Positions 52,356-61,095 of a stretch of 64,000 nucleotides of DNA are shown here, piece after piece. The stretch lies in contig JAUIGE010000024.1 of the NCBI GenBank assembly GCA_030430205.1, positions 1 through 64,000 on the forward strand. Direction: 5' to 3'. The notes beneath the pieces were generated by a model that was given only the letters and a program-made list of their open reading frames with translations, was not told the DNA's origin and did not search any database. Every line of letters starts with the position of its first letter. Position 1 is the first letter of the stretch. This DNA is from Bacteroidia bacterium (lineage in GTDB: Bacteria > Bacteroidota > Bacteroidia > J057). The position numbers were made by a program, and so were the translations under genes.

Positions 52356-54293
52356 ATGAAATACATCAAGCTTGCAGGCGCATGCCTCAACCAAACTGCA
52401 CTCGATTTTGGTCACAATGAGCGAAATATCATCCAGACCATTGAACAGGCCAAAAAAGAACAAGTGGGCATCCTTTGCCTGCCCGAACTTGCCATCTGTG
52501 GCTATGGCTGTGAAGATATGTACTTCAGTGAGGCCGTGACAAGCCGTTGTCTGGCGGCCCTGGAAAATATCATCAGCCATACGCAGGGGATAGCCGTTTC
52601 GGTAGGATTGCCTTTGGTTTATGAAAACCGCCTGTACAATGCCTCAGCTATGATGCATGATGGCAAATTACTGGGTTTTGCTGCCAAGCAGGAGTTGGCA
52701 GGTGATGGCATCTATTATGAACCCCGCTGGTTCAAAACATGGCCCGAAAGCCAGGCGGTAGATTTTTTGTGGAAAGGAGAAAAATACCCCTTGGGCGACG
52801 TATTATTTGAGCTGGATGGCGTGCGCATCGGTTTTGAAATATGCGAAGACGCATGGAATGGCGTGCGCCCGGCGCAGCGGCATTATCGCCACAATGTGGA
52901 CCTGATCCTCAATCCCAGCGCCTCCAACTTTGCCTTTGGCAAATCCAAAGTGCGCGAATTGCTTGTCACTGAAGCGTCCCGCTCCTACAATTGCACCTAT
53001 CTCTACACCAACCTGCTGGGCAATGATTCGGGCCGCATCATCTATGATGGCGAAATCCTGATCGCTCAGGATGGCCAACTGCTGGCGCGCAACCAGCGCT
53101 TCAGCTTTGAGGATTTCCAAATCCTAACCGCAATTGTAGACCTGGACTTTGTCCACATTCGCCGCAAAAAATCCTTCAACTTTGAGCCGGAAATGCCGCC
53201 TCACCTGATACGCGTAGAGGCAGAACTGGCAACAGATGGGCCCGAAAAAGGCAAAATTATTTTTCCGGCAGAAGATAAAGAGACGGAATTTTTACTTGCA
53301 GAAAGCCTGGCGCTTTTTGATTATATGCGCAAAAGCCGGAGTCGGGGCTTTGTGCTTTCGCTTTCAGGAGGAGCTGACTCCTCCTGCTGTGCTGTGCTGA
53401 TAGCACAGGCGCTTGTCCGCGCCGAGCAAGCGCTCGGCAGAGAGCGCTTCCTCCAGAAGTTGAGCTACGCTCAACTCGATCCCCAACAGCCCATCATGGC
53501 GCAGCTCTTCAGCTGCGTCTACCAGGCCACCGCCAATAGCGGTGAGGCTACCCTGGAGAGCGCGAGAGAGCTCGCGCTGGGCCTTGGCGCCACCTTCTTC
53601 AACTGGAATGTTGAAGGCCTGCATACGCAGTATAAAGCCCTGGCAGCATCTGCCATAGGACGTCCTCTCAGCTGGGAAAAAGACGATATTTCTTTGCAAA
53701 ATATACAGGCACGGCTGCGCGCTCCCGGCATCTGGATGCTTGCCAACCTGAATAATGCCCTGCTCATCACCACGAGCAACCGCTCAGAGGCGGCCGTAGG
53801 TTATGCCACCATGGATGGCGATACGGCCGGAGGACTCGCCCCTTTGGGCGGGATAGACAAGGAAAGCGTGATTTCCTGGCTGCAATGGGCGGAAAGCGCC
53901 CTACAGATTCCGGAGCTACGCTACGTCAATTCGCTTGCGCCTACGGCCGAGCTTCGGCCGGAAGCCTACGCACAGACAGATGAATCCGACCTCATGCCCT
54001 ACCCCATACTCGAATGCATCGAGGAGCAGGCCATAGGCGCTTATAAATCGCCTGTGGAAGTATTTCATAGCCTGCGTGGCATGGTCGCTGACGATTTGCT
54101 GAAACGCTACATCAAAAAGTTTTTCCAGCTATGGAGCCGCAATCAGTGGAAACGGGAGCGCTATGCACCCTCTTTTCACCTGGATGACAAAAACCTGGAC
54201 CCCAAGACCTGGTGCCGTTTTCCAATATTGAATGGAGGTTTTTGGGAAGGATTACAAGAATTGGAGGCTTTGGTTACTGAAGCAAATCCTTGA
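52356..54293 (+). CDS. nadE: Glutamine-dependent NAD+ synthetase
   Basis: I chose the ATG at 52356 (MKYIKLAGACLNQTALDF), 645 residues; the start at 52317 would add 13 residues lacking family resemblance. The N-terminal nitrilase-type glutaminase has its triad Glu44 (LPELAICGYGCED), Lys111 (AAKQELAGDGIYYEPRWF) and Cys163 (GFEICEDAW). The synthetase domain starts with the pyrophosphatase loop SGGADSS at 337-343 and keeps TTSNRSEAAVGYATMDGD. It makes NAD from nicotinic acid adenine dinucleotide with glutamine as ammonia donor. The end overlaps the redoxin gene on the other strand by 20 bp. Confidence 0.95.
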   Translation: MKYIKLAGACLNQTALDFGHNERNIIQTIEQAKKEQVGILCLPELAICGYGCEDMYFSEAVTSRCLAALENIISHTQGIAVSVGLPLVYENRLYNASAMMHDGKLLGFAAKQELAGDGIYYEPRWFKTWPESQAVDFLWKGEKYPLGDVLFELDGVRIGFEICEDAWNGVRPAQRHYRHNVDLILNPSASNFAFGKSKVRELLVTEASRSYNCTYLYTNLLGNDSGRIIYDGEILIAQDGQLLARNQRFSFEDFQILTAIVDLDFVHIRRKKSFNFEPEMPPHLIRVEAELATDGPEKGKIIFPAEDKETEFLLAESLALFDYMRKSRSRGFVLSLSGGADSSCCAVLIAQALVRAEQALGRERFLQKLSYAQLDPQQPIMAQLFSCVYQATANSGEATLESARELALGLGATFFNWNVEGLHTQYKALAASAIGRPLSWEKDDISLQNIQARLRAPGIWMLANLNNALLITTSNRSEAAVGYATMDGDTAGGLAPLGGIDKESVISWLQWAESALQIPELRYVNSLAPTAELRPEAYAQTDESDLMPYPILECIEEQAIGAYKSPVEVFHSLRGMVADDLLKRYIKKFFQLWSRNQWKRERYAPSFHLDDKNLDPKTWCRFPILNGGFWEGLQELEALVTEANP

Positions 54294-54822
54294 TTTTCTG
54301 GATGCTGGCGGGCTTGTCCCAATGACCTGATCCGGTTTTAGAAAGGAGAATTTCTCCTTTTGCATTGAGCAGGTAGAAGCTGGGCAGGCCTTTGAGGCCT
54401 ATTTCAAAGAAAGCCTTTGGCGACCGGAAGAATGCGATATGCTGCTGGTAGCTGCTGTAGTAGCCCTGGATAATTTTAGGGTTTTCGTCAGAAAGGGCGA
54501 TGCAACCACAGCCTGCGGCTTTCAGCTCTTTGCAGGCTGTATACAGCCTGGGCAGGTCTTTGGAGCTGCGTTTGTGCCAGGAGGCCCAAAAGTAGACCAG
54601 GCGATAGCCTGAAGCCACCTCGCTAAAAGCGAGGGTATCGCCTTGCATGCTGACAACTTCCAGTGGCTGGAAGTTGATCGGCGGCGCAGCCGTGGACCAG
54701 CTAAGCAAGCTTTTTCCAGCAAAAAACATCAGGAATACTCCCAGCACAAAGCCCGTCGCAAATTGTGCTCCTTTGATTGCTTCTACATATTTTCGGATCC
54801 GTCCTATGCGTTTTTCTGTCAT
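54274..54822 (-). CDS. Membrane-anchored TlpA/ResA-like protein lacking the redox cysteines
   Basis: The 182-residue protein has a short cytoplasmic N-terminus, a membrane segment (about residues 21-42) and a thioredoxin fold facing the periplasm. In TlpA relatives the active site reads WASWCGPC; here it is YFWASWHKRSSKDLPRLY, with neither Cys present. LKGLPSFYLLNAKGEI keeps the cis-Pro loop. It is therefore unlikely to be a disulphide reductase and may have become a binding or scaffold protein. A 31-codon membrane peptide gene ends 4 bp upstream in the same direction. Confidence 0.75.
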   Translation of the reverse strand: MTEKRIGRIRKYVEAIKGAQFATGFVLGVFLMFFAGKSLLSWSTAAPPINFQPLEVVSMQGDTLAFSEVASGYRLVYFWASWHKRSSKDLPRLYTACKELKAAGCGCIALSDENPKIIQGYYSSYQQHIAFFRSPKAFFEIGLKGLPSFYLLNAKGEILLSKTGSGHWDKPASIQKIKDLLQ

Positions 54823-54826
54823 TTTC

Positions 54827-54922
54827 TTATGATAAAATCGTCCAGAAAACCAGCAGGACCAGGCCCACGATCAGGCCCGTAATGAGGCCAATCCAGAAGC
54901 GTATGTCGATTCGGTTTTTCAT
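54827..54922 (-). CDS. Predicted 31-residue membrane peptide
   Basis: Starting at ATG 54922, this ORF encodes MKNRIDIRFWIGLITGLIVG followed by LVLLVFWTILS. That is a short basic N-terminus followed by one continuous membrane helix with a glycine-spaced face (G--TG--VG). It stops 4 bp before the redoxin ATG at 54822, so the two are likely translated together. It is below normal ORF length limits; compactness, hydrophobicity and spacing support it, but I know no homologue. Confidence 0.5.
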   Translation of the reverse strand: MKNRIDIRFWIGLITGLIVGLVLLVFWTILS

Positions 54923-54943
54923 TGGGGGCGAAGGTACGAAATT

Positions 54944-55028
54944 GAGAGGCGAGAAGCGAGTGGCGGGAAGCGAGAGGCGGGAAGCGGGAGGCGAGAGCAG
55001 GGAAGCGGGAGGCGAGAGCAGGGAGGCA
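54944..55028. repeat. gcgggaggcgagagc minisatellite
   Basis: Tandem purine-rich units such as aagcgggaggcgagagcagg occur in slightly varied copies. It is part of the gene-free gap 54923-55285. ORFs crossing it on either strand are made of repeat translation and were not accepted. Confidence 0.7.
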
Positions 55029-55047
55029 TTGCGAATGCTTGGTTGCA

Positions 55048-55230
55048 GGTCGGCATTTGGAAATGCCTCCCATCATTGGGATTATGCACGCGAGCGTGCG
55101 TTGTCAAACTGTTCCTGGCTCCAGGCATGTGCCTGGATGTGCTTGGAAAATCCGCCGCAAGGCGAAAACCTAGATGGTGGGAGGCATTTCCGAATGCCGA
55201 CCTATACCTAAGCATTTCCAAATGCCGACC
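55048..55230. repeat. Structured element: 29-bp inverted arms around three hairpins
   Basis: ggtcggcatttggaaatgcc and the next nine bases (55048-55076) pair with 55174-55202 with two mismatches over 29 nt. The 97 nt between them hold three further hairpins: gcacgcgagcgtgc (55086-55099), ccaggcatgtgcctgg (55121-55136) and cgccgcaaggcg (55153-55164, with a gcaa loop). Third and fourth partial copies of the arm lie at 55212-55230 (gcatttccaaatgccgacc) and 55022-55038. The whole could fold as a branched structure in RNA or single-stranded DNA. No protein is encoded. Confidence 0.6.
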
Positions 55231-55285
55231 AATAACATTACCTTAGAAACGTGTTTTTTATGAACCTTCCATCCAAAAATCCACC

Positions 55286-58200
55286 ATGGCTTTTCCGCGC
55301 ATTTCTTTCCTCCTGATTTTCCTCTTTAGCAGCTTTATCCTTCAGGCTCAGCTGAACGACACATTCAGCGACGGCGACTTCAGCGCCAACCCCGCCTGGG
55401 TAGGCGAGACCAGCCTTTTCACTGTCAATGCAGCCCTGGAGCTGCAAAGCAATGGTATCCCGGGCACCGATCATATCTATCTGAGCACGGCAAATAGCCG
55501 CATGGACAATGCCGAATGGCGCATCTATACGCGCTTTCTCAATGCGCCCAGCAACAGCAATTTTATCAAAATTTACCTCACTGCCAGCCGCCCGGAGCTC
55601 GATAGCGCGCAGCAGGGATACTTTCTGCGCATAGGCGAAACCGGCAGCGCTGACGGCATTGACCTCTACCGACAGGATTCACTGACCGAGGTTCTGCTCA
55701 TTGACGGTCCTGCTGCTACGGTCACAAATGGCTGGGATATGCTCATCAAGGTGAACCGCGATGCAGCCGGCAATTGGGAGATAGCTGCTGATTTTGGCAA
55801 TACGGGCAATTTTCAGCAGCAGGGGCAGATTTTGGACAATACCTATAGCAGCACCAGCCATTTTGGCTTTTGGATAGCGCATACTTCGACGCGCAATGAT
55901 CAATTTTTCTTTGATGATGTGTATATCGGCCCGCCTATTGTTGATACGGTGGCACCGGTGTTAAGCGAAGTGAAAGTACTTTCAGAGACGGAATTGGAAG
56001 TCACTTTTTCCGAAGTAGTGGAAAAAAGCAGTTCGGAAAACGAAGGAAACTATGAAGTCATGCCTTCCATCGGCAATCCTGCTTCAGCCCTTCGCTCCGC
56101 TACAGATTCCAGCAAAGTGCTGTTGACTTTTGCTTCCAGCTTTCAGCGAGGCACCAACTACAGCCTGATCGTATCGGGCATTGCGGACAGGAATGGCAAC
56201 ATTTCCAATGAAGATACCGCCACTTTTGTGTTCAATCAACCTGAAGCTGCCGCTTTCGAAGATGTCATCATCAATGAAATTTTTCCCGATCCCACCCCTT
56301 CCGTGGACCTTCCTGAAACCGAGTTTCTGGAGATTTACAATCGCTCCACCAAGCTTCTCGACCTGGAAGATTGGGTGATCACCAATGGCACCACCCAGGG
56401 CAAATTGCCTTCTTTTTTGCTCCAGCCTGGAAACTATGTGATCCTGGCGCCCAGTATTTCCGCAAGTGAATTTGACAAATACGGTGATGTCATCAGCCCG
56501 AATTCCTGGCCGGCTTTGGTGAATGGCGGGGACAATCTCGGTTTGCGCAGCAAGACGGCTTTGCTTATCGATAGCGTTGATTATTCAATCAGTTGGTATC
56601 AGGATGAAAGCAAAAAGGATGGCGGATATTCTTTGGAAAGAATCAATCCCGCTAGCAATAATTGCCCCGCCATCACGAATTGGCGGGCTTCGGAGGATGC
56701 TTCCGGCGGTACGCCGGGTGGACGAAATAGCATTTTTTCTACAGCGACAGACCAAACGCCTCCCGCTTCCATCAGTCTCCAATTGATTGCACCCGACAGT
56801 TTATTGCTTTGCTTCAATGAAAGCATGGACCCCAATCTGTTGAATGATCCGGCCAATTATTTTCTGGAGGAGGAAGGAACACCGACAAGGGTTTTTCCGC
56901 TGGCTCCTGACTTTCGCTGTGTGAAACTCTATTTCAATGACCCCATACCGCCGGGCAGACTATACAATTTTGACGTTCAACATGTGGCTGATTGTGCAGG
57001 AAATTTGATTTCCGGCAAACTCACAGCCCAACTCATCATCGGCCGTCCGGCCGCTGCCTTCGAAGTCGTCATCAATGAATTGATGCCCGACCCCTCCCCT
57101 AGCGTTGGCTTACCCAACGCTGAATATGTCGAAATCCACAACCGCACCAACGAAGTCCTCGCAATAGACAAATGGGGTATTCAAAGCGGAACGAGTGTCT
57201 CGCGCTGGGGCAATATATCGCTGGATGCCGGAGAGCATGTGATTGTTTGTTCTCGTGGCGACAGCGCCGACTTTGCGGCTTTTGGGCGCGTGATCGCCAT
57301 TTCTCTGCCCAGCCTGACCAATTCATTGGATGATGTTTTGCTGGTAAATGCAGCAGGAGCAGTGATGGACTATGTCTATTATACCATCGCCTGGTATCAG
57401 GATGAAGTCCGCGCCGAAGGCGGCTACAGCCTGGAGCGCATCAATCCGAATTTTTTGGATTGCAACAGTCCAGGAAACTGGAAGGCCTCGCGGGATGCTT
57501 CCGGCGGCACGCCGGGCAGGCAGAATAGCTGGTATGATCCGACGGCATCGGATAAGCAGCTCCCTCAGCTCACGGACTTATTTGTCCCTGACGATCAGAG
57601 TATTATCCTTGTTTTTGACAAACAAATGGACGCGGATCAGATGGCGGAAACCGCCATATACAGCATCAGCCCGGGCATCGGCCAGCCGACGCTGGCCTTT
57701 CCCAATGCGCCGCTGTATCGCAGCGTGGAATTGCTTTTGCCGATGCCGCTTGATTCTCAGGCGGTGTATAGCCTTCGCATCGAAGGCGCGCGGGATTGCG
57801 CGGGCAATGAGGCCTCCATGCAAGGCCGTTTCGGCATTCCGCAAAGCGCGGAAGCGGGTGACATCCTGCTCAATGAAATTTTGTTCAATACCTATACTGG
57901 CGGAAAAGATTTCGTCGAAATCTATAATCCTTCCGACAAAATCATCAACTTATCCGAGCTGCGCATAGGGCGCGTTTTCCCAGGGACGGACTCCATCTTC
58001 AGCGATGTCGCGCTGGCCCTGGGCAACCGCTTTATCCTTCCCGGACAATACCTCTGCCTGACAGAAGATCCGCAGCTTCAGCGAAATACCTATATGCCTC
58101 CCGACAGCGCCAATTTCCTGGCTATCAATGGTTTTCCCAGCTATCCGGATGCTGAAGGCGAATGCGTTATCTTCCGCCAGGATGGCCTGATGCTCGATCG

Positions 58201-58708
58201 CTTTGCTTATAAAGACGAGTACCATTTTCCCACTTTGGTGGATGAGGATGGCGTCTCTCTGGAGCGCATCGCGCTCAATCGTCCCAGCCAGGACCCTGGC
58301 AACTGGCACTCTGCCAGCAGCTCGGTAGGCTTCGCCTCTCCCGGCTACCCCAACTCCCAGGCGGAGGACTTATCGCCTCAGCCGGGCGCGGTCACGCTGG
58401 AGCGGCAGACGCTCTCGCCGGATGGCGATGGCTTTGAGGATGTCTTGCCCATCCACTACGACTTTGACTTTGCCGGCGGCAATGCGCGCGTGAGCATCAT
58501 GGATGCCCAGGGCCGCCTCATTCGCAGCCTTCAGCAAAATACTTTGCTGGGAACCGAGCCGGGCACCCTCTTCTGGGACGGCAGAGATGATGACAATACC
58601 CGCGCCGATGTAGGCGTCTATGCCGTAGTTTTTGAAGTGAGCCGCCAGGATACGGGCGAAAGGCTTGTGTACAAGCTTGCTTGTGTGGTGGCGAAGCGGC
58701 TGAATTGA
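55286..58708 (+). CDS. Secreted protein with three lamin-tail domains and FlgD-like C-terminus
   Basis: The 1140-residue protein has a signal peptide (MAFPRISFLLIFLFSSFILQ). An N-terminal LamG-like sandwich (about 25-210) is followed by alternating units: Ig-like domains of the SbsA type (about 215-315, 490-580, 755-850) and lamin-tail domains (about 325-430, 590-700, 855-1020). The lamin-tail domains are marked by VIINEIFPDPTPSVDLPETE, VVINELMPDPSPSVGLPNAE and LLNEILFNTYTGGKDFVEIY. The last ~100 residues resemble FlgD-Ig/T9SS type C-terminal regions (LSPDGDGFEDVLPIHYDFDF, DDNTRADVGVYAVVF). Lamin-tail domains in bacteria often accompany secreted nucleases or phosphatases, but no catalytic domain is present here, so a surface-binding role is inferred. 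Confidence 0.85.
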   Translation: MAFPRISFLLIFLFSSFILQAQLNDTFSDGDFSANPAWVGETSLFTVNAALELQSNGIPGTDHIYLSTANSRMDNAEWRIYTRFLNAPSNSNFIKIYLTASRPELDSAQQGYFLRIGETGSADGIDLYRQDSLTEVLLIDGPAATVTNGWDMLIKVNRDAAGNWEIAADFGNTGNFQQQGQILDNTYSSTSHFGFWIAHTSTRNDQFFFDDVYIGPPIVDTVAPVLSEVKVLSETELEVTFSEVVEKSSSENEGNYEVMPSIGNPASALRSATDSSKVLLTFASSFQRGTNYSLIVSGIADRNGNISNEDTATFVFNQPEAAAFEDVIINEIFPDPTPSVDLPETEFLEIYNRSTKLLDLEDWVITNGTTQGKLPSFLLQPGNYVILAPSISASEFDKYGDVISPNSWPALVNGGDNLGLRSKTALLIDSVDYSISWYQDESKKDGGYSLERINPASNNCPAITNWRASEDASGGTPGGRNSIFSTATDQTPPASISLQLIAPDSLLLCFNESMDPNLLNDPANYFLEEEGTPTRVFPLAPDFRCVKLYFNDPIPPGRLYNFDVQHVADCAGNLISGKLTAQLIIGRPAAAFEVVINELMPDPSPSVGLPNAEYVEIHNRTNEVLAIDKWGIQSGTSVSRWGNISLDAGEHVIVCSRGDSADFAAFGRVIAISLPSLTNSLDDVLLVNAAGAVMDYVYYTIAWYQDEVRAEGGYSLERINPNFLDCNSPGNWKASRDASGGTPGRQNSWYDPTASDKQLPQLTDLFVPDDQSIILVFDKQMDADQMAETAIYSISPGIGQPTLAFPNAPLYRSVELLLPMPLDSQAVYSLRIEGARDCAGNEASMQGRFGIPQSAEAGDILLNEILFNTYTGGKDFVEIYNPSDKIINLSELRIGRVFPGTDSIFSDVALALGNRFILPGQYLCLTEDPQLQRNTYMPPDSANFLAINGFPSYPDAEGECVIFRQDGLMLDRFAYKDEYHFPTLVDEDGVSLERIALNRPSQDPGNWHSASSSVGFASPGYPNSQAEDLSPQPGAVTLERQTLSPDGDGFEDVLPIHYDFDFAGGNARVSIMDAQGRLIRSLQQNTLLGTEPGTLFWDGRDDDNTRADVGVYAVVFEVSRQDTGERLVYKLACVVAKRLN

Positions 58709-58742
58709 GGAAAATTTCGTAAATTGAGTAAAAGTATTTGAC

Positions 58743-58949
58743 ATGACAGATCGATCTATTTTATATCAAATTGAGTTATTGCCAGAAAACCTAAAACAGG
58801 AAGTCATGGATTTTGTAGGTTATTTAATGGCAAAATATAAACTGGAAAAAAAACCTCATTCGGGGCCTGTTTTTGGCAGCGCTAAAGGAAAATATGTCCT
58901 TTCGGATGATTTTGATGCACCATTAGATGACTTCAAAGAATATATGTAA
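58743..58949 (+). CDS. DUF2281-type antitoxin (VapB-like)
   Basis: The 68-residue protein begins ILYQIELLPENLKQEVMDFV, the DUF2281 signature, and ends with a flexible acidic region (LSDDFDAPLDDFKEYM) suited to wrapping a toxin. It overlaps the PIN gene by one base (TAATG), so the pair is translationally coupled. It is expected to neutralise the VapC-like toxin and repress the operon. Confidence 0.85.
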   Translation: MTDRSILYQIELLPENLKQEVMDFVGYLMAKYKLEKKPHSGPVFGSAKGKYVLSDDFDAPLDDFKEYM

Positions 58950-59344
58950 TGAATATTCTTTGGGATACGCATACCTTCCTCTGGTTTATTTCAGGACATA
59001 AAGACCTGAGTAAAGTAGCAAAGGTAGAAGCATCGGATCCACAGAAGGTCCATTTTCTTAGTATTGCCTCTCTATGGGAAGTTTCTATAAAAACTGCTAT
59101 TGGAAAACTTGAAATCAATGGCCCCTATGCGTCAGTTATTGATGATGTATTAAAAAACCAAATTCAAATTTTACCAATTTCTTTTGAACATACTGTCATC
59201 CAAAATAAGTTGCCTTTTCATGAACGTGATCCTTTTGATAGGATTATTGCATCTCAATGCATTGCAGAAAATATGAATCTTATAAGCAAAGATGATATTT
59301 TTGATAAATACTTCGAAAATTCATCAGTCAAAAGAATCTGGTAA
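58949..59344 (+). CDS. PIN-domain toxin (VapC-like)
   Basis: The 131-residue protein has a PIN nuclease fold with its acidic set: Asp6 (LWDTHTFLWF), Glu44 (ASLWEVSIK), Asp94/Asp97 (HERDPFDRIIASQ) and Asp115/Asp116 (LISKDDIF). VapC-type toxins cleave RNA, often tRNA or rRNA, and are held inactive by the antitoxin. All catalytic residues are present, so it should be active. It lies in the cluster of DNA-protection genes at the right end. Confidence 0.9.
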   Translation: MNILWDTHTFLWFISGHKDLSKVAKVEASDPQKVHFLSIASLWEVSIKTAIGKLEINGPYASVIDDVLKNQIQILPISFEHTVIQNKLPFHERDPFDRIIASQCIAENMNLISKDDIFDKYFENSSVKRIW

Positions 59345-59351
59345 AAAATAT

Positions 59352-59909
59352 ATGACCACTCCCCAAATCCAATCCTTCCAATCCCAGATCGCCTCCCAAA
59401 CGGAGGCTTTCATCCAGGCCTTCGGTGCGCTCACGCCCGAGCAGCTCAACTGGAAACCCAAAGCCAATGACTGGTCCGTTGGACAAGTGATCGATCACAT
59501 CATTGTGGTGAATACAAGCTACTTCCACATTCCGGAGCAGATCCGGGCGGGCACCTACAAATATCCCTTTGTGGCGAAATTGGGCTTTTTCCCCAAAATG
59601 ATGGGCAATATGATCTACAAATCCGTCCTGCCGGAAACCAAGCGCAAACAAGCGACTTTGAATATCTGGGAGCCCGCACAAAGCGATATATCGCCGGATA
59701 TTCTCCAGCAATTTGAGGTACATCAGCATGAATTTTCGCAATTTATCGCCGACAACCAGGACTTTGTGGAAAAGGGAACTCTCGTTTGTTCACCTGCCAA
59801 TAAGCTGATTGTTTATAGCTGGGAAAGGGCTTTTGAGATTATGCTGGCGCATGAGGAGCGGCATTTTCAGCAGGCGATGGTTGTGATGGAGGCTGGGGGC
59901 AAGAATTGA
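59352..59909 (+). CDS. DinB-fold protein
   Basis: The start is set at 59352 (MTTPQIQSFQSQIASQTEAF); an ATG at 59292 lies within the vapC gene. The 185-residue protein is a DinB/YfiT-like four-helix bundle: LTPEQLNWKPKANDWSVGQV with the first metal His in VIDHI (His49), and HEERHFQQAM near the end with the other two His. The family binds a metal ion and often acts as a thiol-dependent transferase or hydrolase; the specific reaction is unknown. It follows vapC by 7 bp. Confidence 0.85.
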   Translation: MTTPQIQSFQSQIASQTEAFIQAFGALTPEQLNWKPKANDWSVGQVIDHIIVVNTSYFHIPEQIRAGTYKYPFVAKLGFFPKMMGNMIYKSVLPETKRKQATLNIWEPAQSDISPDILQQFEVHQHEFSQFIADNQDFVEKGTLVCSPANKLIVYSWERAFEIMLAHEERHFQQAMVVMEAGGKN

Positions 59910-60035
59910 CGCTGATCTTCACTGATTCTTATGATAAAATTATGTTGGGTGCCTTTCAAAAGAACCTGATTATGTTCGATACTGTCTTTAAACATAAAAA
60001 ATCATAACGATCTGCGTAAACCTGCGTCAAAATCT

Positions 60036-61064
60036 TCAAATCAACCCCAACAAATCCCGCTCAATCCCCCGCCAATCCTGCATCAAATTGATGCAACAAA
60101 CCCGCATCAGATGGCCTTCCATCCGGAAGTCATAACTCGCAGAGGGCCCCGCTGTAGGATACAGCAAAATCCCCTCTGCCTGCGCGCTGAGCGCATCTTT
60201 TGTTTCCACATTTTTGAGGTAGGCAAAAAGCTGGTAGAGATGCGGCGGGCGAAATTTCTTCCCGCCAAAGCGGTTGCTGGCCATGGCTTCAGGGTAAAAT
60301 TTCGCATCTATGATGATCTTCTTGTCGGCTGAAATCAGGGAGACATCCGTCTCCATACGCGGCAGCAGCTGCTCCGCAGCCTCATCCGCAGGCTCCGCCT
60401 GCCAGCGGATATGCTCGCGTCCTACGCGAAAAGCTGCCGCCTCATGGCGGTAGAAGTTTCGAATAAATGATTCGAATAAAACCGCCATCCTGGCGGGCTC
60501 CTGCTGGAAATCCTGAAAACGGTAGATACCGTTTTCCCGTGTCGGAAGCAGGCTGTCATGCAGCAATTCGCTGACATGCATCAGAAGCGCATAAGGCGCG
60601 CGAAGGCCTTGTTGCCGAGCCTGCTCAAATAGCTTTTTTTCCAAAAAAAGCTCCTGCACCGGCGGAAAATGCCGCAGCAATTGCTGGCTTTCCTGTTTCA
60701 GCTTTTCAGGCAATTCCTGAATCTGAGGTAGCTTTTTTAAGCTGGAGAAGAGGATTTGATTGAGCAGCACATCCTGGCTGAGCTCGTCATAACGACAGAT
60801 CATGCGCTGGCGCTGTGGCAGGCGTTTTTGCTGGCTTTGAAAAAGTTGTATTCTGCCGCGAAGGCTGGCCAGTTCTGCCTCCTCCTCCTGGTATTGCTGC
60901 AAAAGGCCTTGTTTGAGCAGCTTTCGGCTGTGGCTGAGCAGGATTTGCGCAAGTAACCCCAGCAAAGGTGCATCCGGGACGGCATCTACCCATCGCTCAT
61001 CCAGCGCCTCCAGCCTGTCCCAGGCGTAGCAGAGTAGGTAGTATATGTTTTGAATGGGAATCAT
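60036..61064 (-). CDS. mcrC: McrC-family restriction subunit
   Basis: The 342-residue protein is the McrC partner of McrB. The N-terminal region begins IPIQNIYYLLCYAWDRL. The PD-(D/E)xK nuclease core is at residues about 198-275: LFESFIRNFYRHE, METDVSLIS with Asp240, and IIIDAKFYPE with Asp253 and Lys255. In McrBC the nuclease cuts DNA that carries modified cytosine, using GTP hydrolysis by McrB to translocate. The gene follows mcrB by 15 bp, within which a 26-bp dispersed repeat lies. Confidence 0.92.
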   Translation of the reverse strand: MIPIQNIYYLLCYAWDRLEALDERWVDAVPDAPLLGLLAQILLSHSRKLLKQGLLQQYQEEEAELASLRGRIQLFQSQQKRLPQRQRMICRYDELSQDVLLNQILFSSLKKLPQIQELPEKLKQESQQLLRHFPPVQELFLEKKLFEQARQQGLRAPYALLMHVSELLHDSLLPTRENGIYRFQDFQQEPARMAVLFESFIRNFYRHEAAAFRVGREHIRWQAEPADEAAEQLLPRMETDVSLISADKKIIIDAKFYPEAMASNRFGGKKFRPPHLYQLFAYLKNVETKDALSAQAEGILLYPTAGPSASYDFRMEGHLMRVCCINLMQDWRGIERDLLGLI

Positions 61065-61069
61065 AGTAG

Positions 61070-61095
61070 ATGTGCTAATTTACTCATCTGCTAAT
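61070..61095. repeat. 26-bp repeat overlapping the mcrB stop codon
   Basis: atgtgctaatttactcatct and its continuation match 51541-51566 at 23 of 26 positions. It provides the mcrB stop codon and its last four codons. Confidence 0.65.

Noticed and set aside
52278-52580. N-terminal extension of kdsB by 101 residues
   Set aside because: It would run antisense through nadE, and KdsB families begin at the MKKASILGVIPARF position.
54777-55211. 144-residue ORF across the minisatellite
   Set aside because: Its sequence is mostly translated repeat units (GGESREAGGESREA-like), and it runs against the small peptide gene.
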